From positions 16,510,984 through 16,574,983 of the forward strand of contig NC_092564.1 in NCBI RefSeq assembly GCF_037975245.1: a stretch of 64,000 bases of DNA, written 5' to 3'. The position numbers and the translations under genes are program-made. Shown one piece after another: positions 21,764-47,010 of the stretch (within the stretch, counting starts at the first letter, position 1; the number at the start of each line of letters is the position of its first letter). The notes below the pieces were generated by a model, which was not told where the DNA came from, ran no database searches, and saw only the letters and a list, made by a program, of their open reading frames with translations. The stretch is from Apostichopus japonicus. Taxonomy: Eukaryota > Echinodermata > Holothuroidea > Aspidochirotida > Stichopodidae.

Positions 21764-22726
21764 TGTAGAAAGGCTTATGGACCAAAAACCTGTGCATTGG
21801 GGACAAGATGAAAGATTTCCATCAGCAGATTTGCAGGGCTGCTAGAGGAAAATGTTTGGATAGTGGTATGATAGCAAATTGGATAATGTATTGGTAACAT
21901 CAAGTCTGTCAAATGCATACTCTGGCAGTGCTAATGTTGGCCATAAGCATTTAACAATAGACCCTTGCCATTGACTTTGTAATGTCCATCACTACCAACA
22001 GTAATTGGCATAGTGTCCTGCTTGTGTTAAGCTTCTGCACGACTGTCACTCACCCCACCCCCAACACCCCCACCCACCCCCATAGACACAAAAGGTGGAA
22101 CATATGCTGAGCATAATACAATCAGCCATGGAGTCTTTATGTTGTTGCTCAGGGTCCAGAGTTAGTTATCTGTTCTTGCTGTGTCCCTGTTAACCTGATA
22201 ATGTTGCCTTATGCTATCAAGTTTTTGAAGTGACTTCATGCCTTTTTTGTGTGTGTTAGCAAGGTAAAACAATGATCCTGCAGCTAAGCCCTGTGATAGC
22301 TTTCTCAAGGTAGCAGACTAGTATTGATTTGTATATAACATTGGCCTGGCAATTACTTAGGAATAATGAACAATAACCTGATAGGGAAGCATAGTGTACA
22401 AGTTACATGAAAGTGAAAAGAAGAAAAAAGTGAACATACCCTTTCTAGGTAAATGAAACCTTTGAAATAGAAGAAGAACCCCCCCCCCCCTAAATATATA
22501 TATATTTATAAATTGAAGTGAAGACTCATTGAAAAACATTGAGAAGTTTTGCTCTTTATCAGAGGAAGTGGGGTTCTCAATTTTTCTTTGTTCCACTCAT
22601 TTTTCTCATCTAGCCGTCCTTTTGGCTAGACATAATGGGGTACAGAATATTTTGTCGATTTGCCTCCACATTTTGCAAGGCTTTCAGGCTGGTGGTACCT
22701 TGGGGAAGTCCCCAGGGCTCTATTAT

Positions 22727-23063
22727 GGATAATAATAACTATAGTCATAAACACAGTTTATAAAGTGCCGGTTTTCGACTTGAGTTGCTCATTGGCATTT
22801 TGCAGAAATAATAACCAACAATGAAATAAAGAAAAAATAAATGATAATATGTGACCTGGAAAAGAAAGGCCTTTATAGGTTTTTTTTTTTTTTAATAGAC
22901 TCATGGTATTGGCAAGCCTAAATGAAGGTGGTAAACTGTTGCATACTTTTGCTGCAGTAACACAGAAAGATCTACAGCTCCATTTGTGTCTAGTAAAATG
23001 TGCCTGAAGAAGCCTTTGCGATGAAGATCTGAGATTTCTGACACCTGCCTTCATATCGTTCAA
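22727..23063 (-). mobile_element. 3' fragment of a non-LTR retrotransposon (LINE)
   Basis: On the minus strand, 22860-23063 encodes a peptide with blocks NLRSSSQRLL, RSFCVTAAKVCNSLP and SFRLANTMSLLK. This pattern (LRSSS, RSF..AA..WNSLP..LR, FK..LKT) is typical of the C-terminal end of LINE reverse-transcriptase polyproteins in invertebrates. The usual Trp before NSLP is Cys. The frame is followed by an A/T-rich tail ending in TTATTATTA, as at LINE 3' termini. The upstream RT domain is absent, so this is a 5'-truncated dead copy. The exact clade (CR1, RTE or other) is not decidable by eye. Confidence 0.65.
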
Positions 23064-24023
23064 CTAGATTAAATGGTTGAACAGGTTGAAAAAAATTGAA
23101 CACCAAAACAGCAACTTTTTATTGTTTGACATTAATTCATGGTGCAAATTTTGTTCTTTGCTACATAACTACATGATATCGGGCAGAGTAGTAGTTATAA
23201 GGGGAAGGTGGGGGGGGGTGGGGGTGGTACTATTCTTTGGTAGCAGTGTTTTGATAAGACACAGCAAAAGTGTGTACATAATCAAACTCTTCTAACTCGC
23301 TTTTCTTTTGCTTTTTTCTTGGACGATTTTTCAGAAATTCTTTTTCCTTTTTTTGTTGTTGTACCGATCTCAACGAGCCATCCACACTGCTTGCAGTCCA
23401 TTTAGGTTGCGGTCAAGACTTGGTCAAGTGTCTTGATCACTTTTTTTTTTCTTTTTTTTTTGGGATACATGATAATTTGCTGTGACAGAAAAGTGTAAAT
23501 GGCATTTCTAGGTAGTAAACCTTTTGTAGTTAATAGCTTCATGGACGGGAATGTAATTAAATTTTAAGTTTATCTTAGATATGGTAATCATGAGTGAATC
23601 AACCGAAATGATAGACTGATAATAAACTTGCTGGTAATTTCATCCCCAGAGAACATTCCTGTAATTAATTAGAAAGGTGTTTGACTCTGTGATAACGACT
23701 CTATTGTGATGTTCAACTTTGACCTTTCACTCGTCAGCTTTATGTAAATAAGGTCCGCCTGGAGGTGGTCGTTTTATCACTTCCTGTCATATTGTGCATG
23801 TTTAGTATTCTCTTTAATGCCCTGTCACATATTCAACTACATGGAAAAGGGGAATGTTTCTACCCACCATATGGCTTACAATTAGCTCTTAGAGCATCGT
23901 TGCTTATTTTAGGGCAATGTTTCCCCAAATCTGAGTACGACCCAAAGTAAGATTGCAAATTGGGTCAGACTACGACATTGTCATAGATGATTTTATGATA
24001 TGGATGTTGACTGCATAGTTACT

Positions 24024-24370
24024 GTTAGTCCATTTTCCAATTCTGTGCAAGTCATAAGAATACTTAGTAGTATCCACACAATAGTCTGCATATTTTCGAC
24101 ACCATTCTGGACATAATGCTTTTCAGTCCATTTCTAAGTCCGCACAGTCATAGTAATACTTGGTCTGTTTAGTTATGAGTCCACAGGAGTCTCCATAGTT
24201 TCAACACCATTCTGTACAATGCTATCCGGTGGTCCAATTTGAAGTGAGTGTAGTCATTGGAATATTTGGTTTTCTTAGTTACGAGTCCACACCATCGTCT
24301 GCATAGTTTAAAGACTACTCCGGACAAAATGCTATTCAGTCCATTTCTGAGTCTGCTTAGTTACATAAAG
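24024..24370. repeat. Degenerate tandem repeat, about 115-bp unit
   Basis: About three copies share TTAGT.ATGAGTCCACA, GTCTGCATAGTTT and ACACCATTCTGGACA-AATGCT-TTCAGTCCATTTCT blocks in the same order. Confidence 0.7.
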
Positions 24371-25492
24371 TCCAAAGCCATGTATCTTGAATGACCTCTC
24401 TTGACCAACAGTGATGCAGTCATTAGGGACATTTTATTGAATACACTTTAGAACCCCTATGCAAGTTCTAAGACAGTTAATTTAACATTAATGTAACAGT
24501 TTAATGCCTTTATTTAGTTTATGTGACCAGCAAGTCTGCAGACATGAGACCAGTTTGGTCAAACAGCATGATAATAAGGACCTGGAGAGTAGCTCCATTT
24601 GATCAAGGGTGTTTAAGCTTTGCCCTCTTGTGCTAGTTCTCGTACTACCTTTTGTGGGCAATTTTGTTTGTTATTATCACTGTATTATTTGCACCTTGAT
24701 GTGTTTCTGTTTTTTAAACGAGGAAGCAAGTAGCTCTTTTCCAAATGACTATTCCAGTAATTTTTAATAATCACAAAAGTTATTTAAGTTAATTCACTAC
24801 CCATCCTGACCCAACCATCTTTATCTCATAGTGGTAACTAAATTCTTCCTGTTGTGATTTCCAAGGAGTATGGTAGGGGATGGGGGGTTGCTTTGAAAGT
24901 TGCATTTAATGCATCACTGGGCTCTTTTGTACTATATTTAAGGATAATTGTCATACTCAGTGTGTGGCCTTCTCAAATGTTCAATGTATTTGTACAGTTT
25001 AATCCTTGTAAAGTATTAAATAAAAATTCTCAGAAATGATCAAATATGGTTTGTTTGACATCGTTTTCTTTTCACAACAATTCGCTGGTAGCCTCATACC
25101 ACTTACTTTCAACTGTTTACAGATATGCTGTATTGGCTCCAAATATGCTAGATATTCAAATATGGTCACCTTTTGGTCAAAATTCTTAAACTCTTTGTAT
25201 TACAACCTTCAAGGAAATTTTCTTCAGTCACCTTGAGTGTTCCTTTAAAAATGTCTGATAACAATTTGGAGAGCAATTAGAAAACCTTTAGCAATTATAG
25301 CATGCTATAATTTGGGCCTATACTGACTATCTTTAAACATGAAATTGTTACGAGAAATATGCCCATACCTGCAAAAGTGCTTGTGAGGCTTGCTTTAACC
25401 TCTGGGACTAAATCATTAAGATAAAAGAATTTCTTTTGTTAAACATTCAATGGTGATTGTAATTGGGCTGACAGAACTGGGGTTTGTAAAGG

Positions 25493-25850
25493 CAGTGGCG
25501 TAGGAAGGTACTTTTGAGTGGGGGGGCTAAAGACTGATGGCCAGCCTGGGGGAGGGGTCTAAAGGGGTCTCCCCCTTTGGAATTTTTTTGCATTTCCAGG
25601 TGGCCTCAGATGCAATTTGGTGCAATATTGCACACTTCAACACCCACTCCATTTTGTAAACTTAATTTTGTATTTTCACCTGGCCTTAGATGCAATTTGG
25701 TGATCCAAATGAGATTTTTTTTCTCATTTGGAAATGAAAAAGGGGTTTTTTGACTTGCGAACCGGGGGCGGAATGATACTTCCGCCCCTCCACATTTTTC
25801 ACTGGGGGGGCTGGCGCCCCCCCCCAGCCCCCCCGGTTCCTACGCCCTTG
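25493..25850 (-). mobile_element. hAT-type MITE, copy 2, inverted (358 bp)
   Basis: This is the same family as 10169-10514, in the opposite orientation. It starts CAGTGGCGTAGGAAGGTACT and ends GGTTCCTACGCCCTTG. The exact 8-bp duplication TGTAAAGG lies at 25485-25492 and 25851-25858. It contains the same CTCATTTGG hairpin and GATGCAATTTGG blocks and has no real ORF. Confidence 0.85.
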
Positions 25851-27846
25851 TGTAAAGGTCCAATAAGTTCCCAGGTCTATAACGCTATGTGGAACGTTAT
25901 TCCCAAATCACATTTGACATTGAATTATTGCATGACATGATCTTGAGTTCTTCGAGTCGGTTATATGAAGAATAATGCATCGCACGACTCGAAACATTTC
26001 AAGAAAGACACCACAGAAAAATACACCCACTACCAATTGCAAATTTAAAAATTTATTCTTTTTCCAAGTGTAAAATTTACATTAAACTATTTTGAAATAA
26101 AAAAGCTCATCTACCTTTTCCTTGTTTAACAAATATCCCCTCTCCAAACTTACAGTTTGTTATAATATGACCAAAATAAGCTTCATGCATAACGGCTTTG
26201 AAAAAATACCCATCTTTCAGCCTAAAGGTCAATTATTATTTCTTTGTGTGTGTGTGTGTTTTATCAAACTTAAGGAACAATATGTCATGTGTTATAATTA
26301 AATATTTCATTTCATGATGATTGTCTGCAAATATCAGCAACATATTGATTTGACAGGGGTTTGGAATAGAATTTAAATTCAATGTGCTACCCTTAACCCC
26401 ACTCAATATGTTGTATAAAATGTGTTATCCCAGTCAACAGCACCCTCCCTCTCCCCACCACCCACCCACCCACTCCCCCACCCTCTCCCCCACCACCCCA
26501 TGACTCATTACTGAGGAGACATTTTCTTCACACTGGGGTTTTCTTTAGGAAATTATCTTTTTGATACCCTTACAATGTTTGGCAGAGAGCTCCCAGAAAC
26601 TATCCAGTGGTTAGAATCATGCACCTCAAATACAGCCAGCCATTTTAAGGTATTTTCTACTACATCAAAACTAATCTATTTTAATACATTTCTGATGTGA
26701 TAAAAAAACCAAAACATGATGCATATTAATATAGTGATGATTATACTATTAAAACATTTGATATTAAAATATGACATTGCACTGTTTGAAACTGCCAATG
26801 AAAACACAGAATAAATTACTATAGCAACAATGAACAACACTGACTGAAATTTTCATGATCCTCATGGTACTAGTTTGCCTTCTTGGTCTATAATAATAAT
26901 AATAATAAGGAATGCATTTGTGGATTAAATTTGTTTCATTAATGACTAACGAATATTCATTACGATTAATTACTCCCATGAAAACCTACAAATAAATTTT
27001 CTCCGAAATTCTCCAATATTATTGGAATTGCGCTTAATTGTATCTCAAGGCAGAGTCACATGAACAGGACATAAAACCATTTCTAACATATTTGTTAAGT
27101 TTTTGAGTTCATTACAGTCAAACATGGCTACGCCAAATTTTCACCCTTGTTTTTGTGAAAGACGAGTGTTTATAAATGCATCAGTAATTTCAACAAATTG
27201 ATAGAAAACAAACTTGGGAATGAATTTTTGGAATTCGAAGACAAATGGGGGGAAAACAAAAGTGATGTATTGTAAGCTTAAGCAATATTATGCCATTTCA
27301 AATTAAATTATTTTAAGTAGTAAAGTAGAAGGCCAATCTGTAATGATTGACGTGAATGCAAGCATCACTTTATCTCTTATCAACTTAACATGATTGACTG
27401 GAAAATAGAAGGGAAAAGCAAAAAATCAGTGCTAGTAATTTGTCCAAGATGTCCGCCTTTAAAATATGCAAAAAACTCTGGAATGCGCCTTTCAGGCTTC
27501 AGAACCTCATTGTGACTAAAGTAATCCTTTTAGCAGTAAAATGAAGACTAGAGCACAGGAGAGGGGTAGGGTGGGTAGAAGTACAAAAAGATGAGCAAAA
27601 CTAAGGTTTTTTTTAATAGAAAATTTCATAGTCAGAAGGACGTCTTAGCATGGATCTGCAGTAAGCTCAATGCGAATAATTACTGTAGCTTTCTAATTAC
27701 AATTCTTCAGCAACAGATACAGACAAGCAGTTTGGCATGTAAACTACCAAAAAAATTGAGCACACATTTGTTTTTCTTAGTGTTACATACACTCATAACT
27801 AATATAGAGTTTAACATTTTTTATATCTGTAGATTTAATCAAATGA

Positions 27847-28195
27847 CTAAGTCCCTGTTATTATCGGGATTATTATTGATACAACAATCTGGAATATTAC
27901 TGATATCATGATCTGGAAATATTATTGATATTAGAATCTGGCATATTAAAAATAGCATAACATGGAATGCAGAGTTTGGCCAGCCAAAAATATGTGCAGA
28001 GTTAAAAAGAGCTAAAATTTGTATATATGTTGATTTATTCAAAATGACTTTTAATAGAAGTCTAAGTCCCTGTTATTTTCTGGATTATTACTGATCCAAT
28101 ATTCTGGAATATTACTGATATCATGATCTGGAATATTATTGATATTAGAATCTGGCATATTAAAAATATCATATTATGGAATGCAGAGTTTGGCC
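27847..28195. repeat. Tandem duplication with 215-bp period
   Basis: The block from AAGTCCCTGTTATT through GGAATGCAGAGTTTGGCC occurs twice, starting near 27849 and 28064. Each copy also contains internal short repeats of CTGGAATATTACTGAT. Confidence 0.85.
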
Positions 28196-29138
28196 TCACA
28201 AAAATTTTGCAAAGGTACAAATGTCATTCAAAGAATTCTTTTGGCACATTTTATCTCTCACACAAGTTTCAAAACAAATGTTAATGGTAAAACCTGGAAA
28301 TTGCTTGAATATTACCCAGGGGTTACCCTAATTCTTAACAAATGTTATTACTGGATCATCAAATATCTGTATAAGAAATTGCTACAAATAAATCATACCC
28401 AAGTCATACCCAAGTATTTCACTTTGTATATAGCTTAATAACTTATTCAATGGCAAACTAGATATACTAATGATTGTACGTAATATATGCTCAAGAAAAA
28501 TAAAACAATGTTACATTATAAACAAACAACATACAATATACAAAAAAAGTATAACAGAATGATCATAATATTTTCCTAACCATTACAATCATGCAGCTAT
28601 AATCAGGATGTTTCCTTTTAAACTATGACATACTACACCTTCATTGACATCAGAATCTGACTCAAATGTTTGTCAAAGGTAAATTATGCTGGCATAACTC
28701 TGCTCAAGTTTTGTTGGTATACTTTTCAAAGTCCTCCCCAATGCCCACCACCAACCCCCCACCTCTAGCCCCTCACCCCCCTCTTTTGCTACTGCATCAA
28801 ATTCCTTTAACCTTCTTGCAAAGTATTTTCTTAAGCCAAACTATTTCACTCTTGTTTTAGTATGGACTGTGTGTCATGATGACCTACTTGCATGTAACAA
28901 TATTAAAGGTGTTTATATTAACAATTCCTACATGCAAGTAGTGAAATGGTCAAGACACTGACCTTGTAATAGGTTACAAACTGTATATTAATGGCAGTCA
29001 ATGAAACACTGTCAGTTTATAGCACAAAAATAAATGACCATCCCATATTTCTTGTTGCACTCTCGGGAACACATTTATCCATCACAAATAAATGCACTTT
29101 CCAAGAAATATGGCTGATGCAACTTCTGTAGCACACAT

Positions 29139-29710
29139 TTACCATGTATGATGTGACACTCGAAGAACAACTTTTGCTTGGTGTGATGGTGGGAGAGGGG
29201 CGGGGGGGGGGGGGCGGGGGGAGGAAACACGATAATAACAATTTGCTCAAAAGTGTACTTATAGTACTGTAAGACTGGCACCTGAAATGAAGAGAAATCA
29301 TGTACATCATCCTCCAATGTGGACGAAATTGCCTGATTTCTACTATTAAATTTCCTCCCCCTTTACTGATGAATATACTACTTAACCAAAAATGTAGTTG
29401 GGTAGTTTTATGAACTGGCAACACATCTGACAGTGAAGGATGTATATTGCCTTTAGTGTACCCAATGTTTAGTGCACTCTGTATAAAAGCCTTACTCAAT
29501 ACAAAGTCTGTAGCAAGTGATTCTGAGTTAAGGGGGTACCAATCATGTATAATTTGACACTTGAAGAGGGACAAGTTTTGCTGACGGGTAATGTGGGGGG
29601 GCGGGGGGGGAGGGGCAAAAGGTAATAAGATTTGCTCAAAAGTGTTAGTTAGAAGTACTGTAAGTCTGACCTGACATGAAGAGAAGTGAGTACATCACAT
29701 CAACAATTTG
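29139..29710. repeat. Direct duplication, offset about 389 bp, around poly-G tracts
   Basis: The series ATGTATxATxTGACACTxGAAGA, then TTTTGCT, a G-rich tract, ATTTGCTCAAAAGTGT and AGTACTGTAAG is seen at 29139-29320 and again at 29540-29710. Confidence 0.75.
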
Positions 29711-30065
29711 AGGGGGGAGGGCAAAGGGGGGGGGCAGGAGAACAAACCATTTGAGGAGAGGCACAAATAGTTATGAAAAGGGGAAGCTTTTGTGCACATA
29801 ATGGTGGCACAGATGGGGTGGGGCACAGAAAGTCTGCACAGGGAAGGCAACGCCTGCTTTGATCACACCAGCTATGTGGTTATCATTGCAAGAAGTCCAA
29901 GATGTCTACCAGTTGAATGAACAAGTGGAAGCACCCCAAAATGTCGAGCAAAAGGCTCTCCAAGTTCATGATCAAAATGTCTCCAGTTGGATGGAGCTGA
30001 CACCAGTTTAGTGTGTGAATGGGGTATATTTCGGGCTAGCTAGTGCCGTCGTTGTACCTGTTACC

Positions 30066-41433
<11,368 letters not shown>

Positions 41434-44400
41434 CTATCGCCAAACCAAGAAAAGGAGAGAGAATCGAACAATTTTATGGAAATGCAAGACATTCTTTTAA
41501 ATACTGTAATAGAAATGTCCGATGTTTATTTTCCATCTCCACAGCACTATTGGAGGAAACTTGGGACGCCTGAGGAAGAAAATCAGCATGAAGTTGCTAG
41601 ATTTGAAACATTAATAATGTATAAATGAAAGAACAGAACAATTACTTTTATACTCACGTGTCACTGATTATAAATAAATTCAGACTAATTGTCATGAAAG
41701 CAATACCAAATGACATTTCAACAGTTCCATGTATTGCACCACGGATATTATTGATGCCAATTTTTCTAGCTAACAACTTCAAGGCAAAATCAAGCAGGTA
41801 ATTAAACATATATCACATGACTGTGTTTGGATTAAAAAGATCCAAATGCACCAAAAACAAACATTCCATTGTACAGAATTAACTACAAAGTGTTGGTTAA
41901 GTAAAAATCTATGTACTATGAACAGTATACCTTGACATCCTTCATGCTTTCTTTTGGTTTATAATCTTCCCTCAAAAGAAACTCCAGTAACAAGTTAGTC
42001 GACAGATTGCATACCCTTCGTTTCCAAAAGATATATACATAAAGAAGGTAAGTTTGGCTTGGTATTTGTCAACACAACAAGATCTTATGTACTGAATTAA
42101 GATGTAACAATAATTTGGCTCTTCGAGACCGAATCATTCAAAGCGGCCTAATAGATATAGTAGTTCCAAAACTCCTGATGAGCAAAGGTGTTGTCCAACG
42201 GGAACAGACGTATGGAGTATACTGATCCAGCTATAGCTACTGAATGGCTGTACTACAGAAAACCGATACCAGCAAGTACGAATTTATATATCATTGTATG
42301 GGTCGAGTCTGATAAACGTATAAGGGTAGGCTGTAAAAAATGATCAGCAATATCACACTCTACATGCACACTCCACATACAGGGATATATACGTGAATCG
42401 GCCTGCAGTGTTGAAGCTTTTAAAATAAATGTCGGGGAGCTGCCAAAAACTGGTATATATTACATTGCCCCCCTCTGTGCAAATGCAACGGTCCATTTTG
42501 GGGCAACGAGCATATGCAGTTTGTATATTCCCCACGCGGTTTCAAAAGTTAGTTGGCAATAACCTACAGTACATGAGCTGCATATAGCAATGGCTCAATC
42601 TTGGTACTGTGCCACCACATGTACATCCCAAAACATAACAAACTGAGTGTTTTTTTTGGGGGGGGGGGGCATGGGGAGGGGTGCATGGCTTGGTCTGTGT
42701 AGTAAGCTAGTCTTCTTTCATGAGTCAATGTTTTATAGAAAGTGTTTTTTTCTTTTCACCTTTTGTTCAGCTATAATATTTCAATGTCACAGAATAATCC
42801 TTTCCCCTGAAATTGACCTAAAACTAATATTTCATGTTTGCTTTAGACTATTTTTTCCTTTCTTCTTTTTAGAAATGTGCACGTTACGTGACACACCCTT
42901 TATAATACCAAAACCTATTCACACAGACTTGAAACTATTCTTCGTTTTTGTTTGCTGGATCTTAACGAACTGAATGCATGCATTCCAGGTGTTTTATTTA
43001 CAACTCCCATAGATCTCTTGTTCTCACATTTCATGCATCTTGTTGTTTTCAAGTTGCAATACCTCATAGACTGCACAAATACAACCAGCGATGTGCCCAA
43101 AACTTGATTTGTTTTACTGTGACTGGTATAAGTAGTAATAATAGTAGTCATAATATTGAGTGCCGTTTGAGCTAGATGGACCCGCCACAAGCAATTTGCA
43201 TTATCGATTCAGATCGTATAATAAGTCTATACACACATGGCGAACAAACAACTTATCATGGATGTGGCATGACTAATGTATGCAGTGAATTGTCACAAAA
43301 AGGAGAAAATAATACTCATAACATATTGATGATAGACAACCTCCTCGCCCCCCCTCCCCGTTATATAAATAACCACCCCTATCAACACCCCTTCTATAAG
43401 TAAATTGCCAGTGCCACCCGTTGTGCTCCCACTACAATAAAAAAAAAAAAAAACTGTTTCTCAACAAAGTCAGAGGTACATTTCCTATAAGTCTGGTATT
43501 AGGTTTTGGTGATTAAAGTTGTAACCTTATGAGGAAGCATATTGTAGTGCCTTTTTGCAGCCCATGTAATCCTACAGTGTTTTAATAGAAAATAAAAAAA
43601 TTGAACAAGCCATCTTCCTTTGTAGTGTTATTTTAACAAATGTCGCTAACAAAAAATGGTAACAAGAAGCGGCTTCATTACCTGCCTATACAGTGCAGTC
43701 AGGCATTTCCGCATACATAGTAGACATATTTAAAAATATCATGTAAAATATAAAGAGCTATAGTACACACATACACAGACTTGACAATGGGTACTTTATT
43801 GTGAAGTGGTACAGAATACTTGTATTACAATTTGAAAATTTAATCAACAGACAATAGGCGCCTGGGAGGATATTTGGAAGCAGACCCCATATGGGGGGGG
43901 GGTCTGGTCCTTCCCAATAGGACATTGAAATTATAGATGTCAAAGTGTGTTTTCTGAGGGGCATTTAGACTCTTAATTAGGTCTACATGTAACTTTGTAG
44001 TAATAATTACTTTTGTCTTTTCTGTGTGGGGTTGAAATGGGGAGGGGTGGGAGGGAGAAGAGAATGTTCCCCCTTCTCCCTCCCTCCCTGGGTTTCCACC
44101 CATCAGTTATGTGTGAATTTTCCATGCCTTGATCAAAATCACACAAAGCTAAAACACATGAAAACAAAATGCAATTCTCTAAGAACAATTATGTGAGTAT
44201 GGTATGAACATTAGCACAAGAACATGAACAAGAAGACACTGTGCTTAAATCTCAGTCACACTAGATATGAAACGACCCTGGGCAGTCCTTCAGAAAGTGC
44301 AACAATACGCTAAATGCATTACTTATAATCCTTGAGTAAAATTGGAGGGGGGGGGCGGGGGGACAGGGCATCCACAGTTTTGACTAAATAATTGCTAAAT

Positions 44401-44520
44401 ATATTAATGTAGGAAAATATCACTACATATGCTGACATTTCTTGGTTATTAGTGCTGAATCTTTATTTTCATTTTCGATATTAATTTACTTTTATATTTA
44501 TTTTGGTTTGCTATCTGTGA

Positions 44521-44640
44521 TTTCTATTCCTATGTCATCTGTTTTAAAGACTGTGCCATTTAAAGCTATAGAGATTCTATTCGTGAATTCTATACCTATT
44601 TAACCTGTTCATAGACCGTGCCATGTAAAACTATACAGTT
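44521..44640. repeat. Short tandem duplication, about 66-bp period
   Basis: TTCTATxCCTATxT...CTGTT...AGACxGTGCCATxTAAAxCTATA occurs twice in succession. Confidence 0.7.
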
Positions 44641-45751
44641 TGATAGTTTGATCGTCGTCATAGCTGATCATTTTGGTTTTTCTATTCACATTTGAGCCAA
44701 TTATAATTTAAACTGTTAACGCTTTACCTCGCTTCAAGGTATGCAACGTAAGCAGCTATACACTGACTAATATTAGGTGTATACATACATAATTGATAAT
44801 AGATTGCTAGGTGTTAATGAATACTACAAATTGACAACACAATGAAAGTGGATACTCTATAATGTCTACATATATGGGTGCTTTTGAAAGAAAATAGCAT
44901 ATTTAGCATATTACAGCGTTCATGTAAACAACAAGCAGCTTTAATAATGACAAACTACTACGTTAAAGTAAGGCGCAATGTAGTCCTATCAGGTTGGTAT
45001 GTCTTAATGGGATATTGAAACTCATGCTATTCTCTAGTAAGTGACGTGGTAATTGGGCCGAAAGTGAAATATGTGGATTTGAAAATGTACTAAAAAAAAT
45101 TTTCTTTTCCACTTCTGGGGATGGAAATTCTGAGTGAGAGGGAAAGGAGAGGGATAGGGTAAAGGGATAGGGTAGAGAAGGTGCTGGGGAGAGAAGGGGT
45201 GGGGGAGAGGAGGAGGGGGAGAGAAGGGGAAGGAATATTCTTATGCTTGCCTCAATATTCCAGGCACAATAGTCAAGCTTTAGAAAATGATCTCAACAGA
45301 AGAGTCAAGGGCTGCATGGATGGTTTACATCTTGTCATATTTAGTAAAACACAAACAACATTTTTGGTAGTTTAAAGCTCTATGTTCAGCATTATCCCCA
45401 ACTCTTAGCTTGCTAAAAAATTTCTAGAAGTATTCAAAAGTACATTTCTGACAGTTTTGCTTCTCCAGTTAGTTTACTTCCAGACATCGTGGAGTTTATT
45501 AATTAATTAATTAAATAAATGTTCAGTCAGAAAAAAAAATTGAGTGTGGTAGCAAACGCTTAATAATAAATTAATATTCAAGATAATAGTACATTTTTGG
45601 AGAATATTGATGGCCTTTAAGAATTAAACCATCTCTGTGGCATTTGAAGTTTTTTTTAAAATTTATCATGGTAGCATACTAATTAATGAAATATGTGTGT
45701 GCTGAAACAAACAAAATCAAGACCTACTCAGTATTGGCATATAAACAAACA

Positions 45752-45840
45752 TGTACATGCAGCACTGGGATATATATATAGGCCTCGGTTTGAATCCCGG
45801 TGGAGGCTGGGAGTTTTTTCACTGTTTTGCCTTTTCCAAC
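45752..45840 (+). mobile_element. Possible tRNA-derived SINE fragment
   Basis: GGTTTGAATCC (45787-45797) matches a box B and is followed by CGGTGGAGGCTGGGAG. No box A is left and a TA microsatellite lies just downstream. Confidence 0.3.
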
Positions 45841-46784
45841 TCACTACGATTTCAATAATACATATATATATATATATATATATACCTACTGTACAATCAA
45901 TTTATAGAGCCACACATTTGTAAATTATGCCCTTAATTGAAAACACACCTGCTGGAAGAAACAGAACAAACTATAATATACTGTAGACTTCACAAAGTAT
46001 ATAACTCTATTGCTAATTAACCTAAAATATTTGTTACACTTTCTTTCCCTGATTTTGAGCCTGAGAGTATTTCAGATTTACAATCAGTTCTCCTTAAACC
46101 TCTTACATCTTTGATTTCTCACATGTTGACTTAATAAATCCTACCTTTGGTTCCCGAGGCGAGTCAATACTCATAATAATTCTTTAATTCTTCTGTGAAA
46201 TCTAACCTCACAGCAGTCTTGAAACAACAGCGACTCTGATTCGACTGTTGAGTATTTATCATGTATTTAAAGCGTTTGAAGGACGCTATTTAGTGTAGAT
46301 ATAGCTGGGGATTCCAAGCGTACGGTAGTAGTGGCAAGAACAAAGTACAGAACATGTTGACCTTAATTATCAATTTGTAAACACTGATGATGGAATATTG
46401 ATCATTACTCGTTGTAAAGAAACACAAGAGGAAACTGTGACATTGGATCATAGTCTGAAGTGATTATTACAACCCCTCTGTAAACTAAAAGGAAGAAAAT
46501 GTCTGCTAATGATTGAAGCATTTTCAGGCATTGAGTTGAAAAACAAACAACAATTAAAACCAAGGAACTGACTTCATTGTAGTTGTAAACTGATATATAT
46601 TGTGATAAACAGTTATAAAATTTAGGTAAAGGTCTGAGGACTTAAGGTGGCTTCGATGTTATATGGATCCATGGACACTTCTTGTGAAACTAGAATATTA
46701 CTGGGTCAGAAAATAAATGTATGCAATAATACAAGGTATGCATAACATAGGTTGTTTCAACTTATATTTGTATTTTCAATCCTC

Positions 46785-47010
46785 CTGCGAAGAAGCGGAG
46801 GCTCATTGGCTTTTCAAAGCCGCAAGCTGACCGAAGTCGGTCTCTTAGATTCATATTTAACGTCCATGATTATGAATTGTCAATTGTCAACATCTCTTTA
46901 ACTGGACGACATACATTAATCTTGGACTCGAAGTGACTCAAACTCGGTACCTTATGATTAAAAGGCACCGGCATTAACCACTGAGCATAACACTCCTAGA
47001 GCTAACACTC
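46785..47010 (-). mobile_element. tRNA-derived SINE
   Basis: On the minus strand, box A TGCTCAGTGGTTAATGC (46971-46987) and box B GAGTTTGAGTC (46935-46945) are at tRNA-like spacing. The 3' body contains AATCATGGACGTTAAATATG, GAGACCGACTTCGGTC and ends CTTCGCAGGAGG, as in invertebrate SINE2 elements. Confidence 0.6.

Larger units (their letters stand above)
21764..30065. other. Interval between the convergent 3' ends of ANP32 and coronin
   Basis: No coding exon was found. The interval should contain the coronin 3' UTR at its right edge; I could not fix its poly(A) site. It holds a LINE fragment, a MITE, several tandem duplications and many homopolymer runs. The ORF at 29017-29574 (minus) runs through a poly-C/G tract and has no recognisable domain. 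Confidence 0.55.

Noticed and set aside
29017-29574. 185-aa ORF on the minus strand
   Set aside because: It reads through a poly-C/G tract, has no recognisable domain and overlaps a local duplication; chance ORF or 3' UTR.
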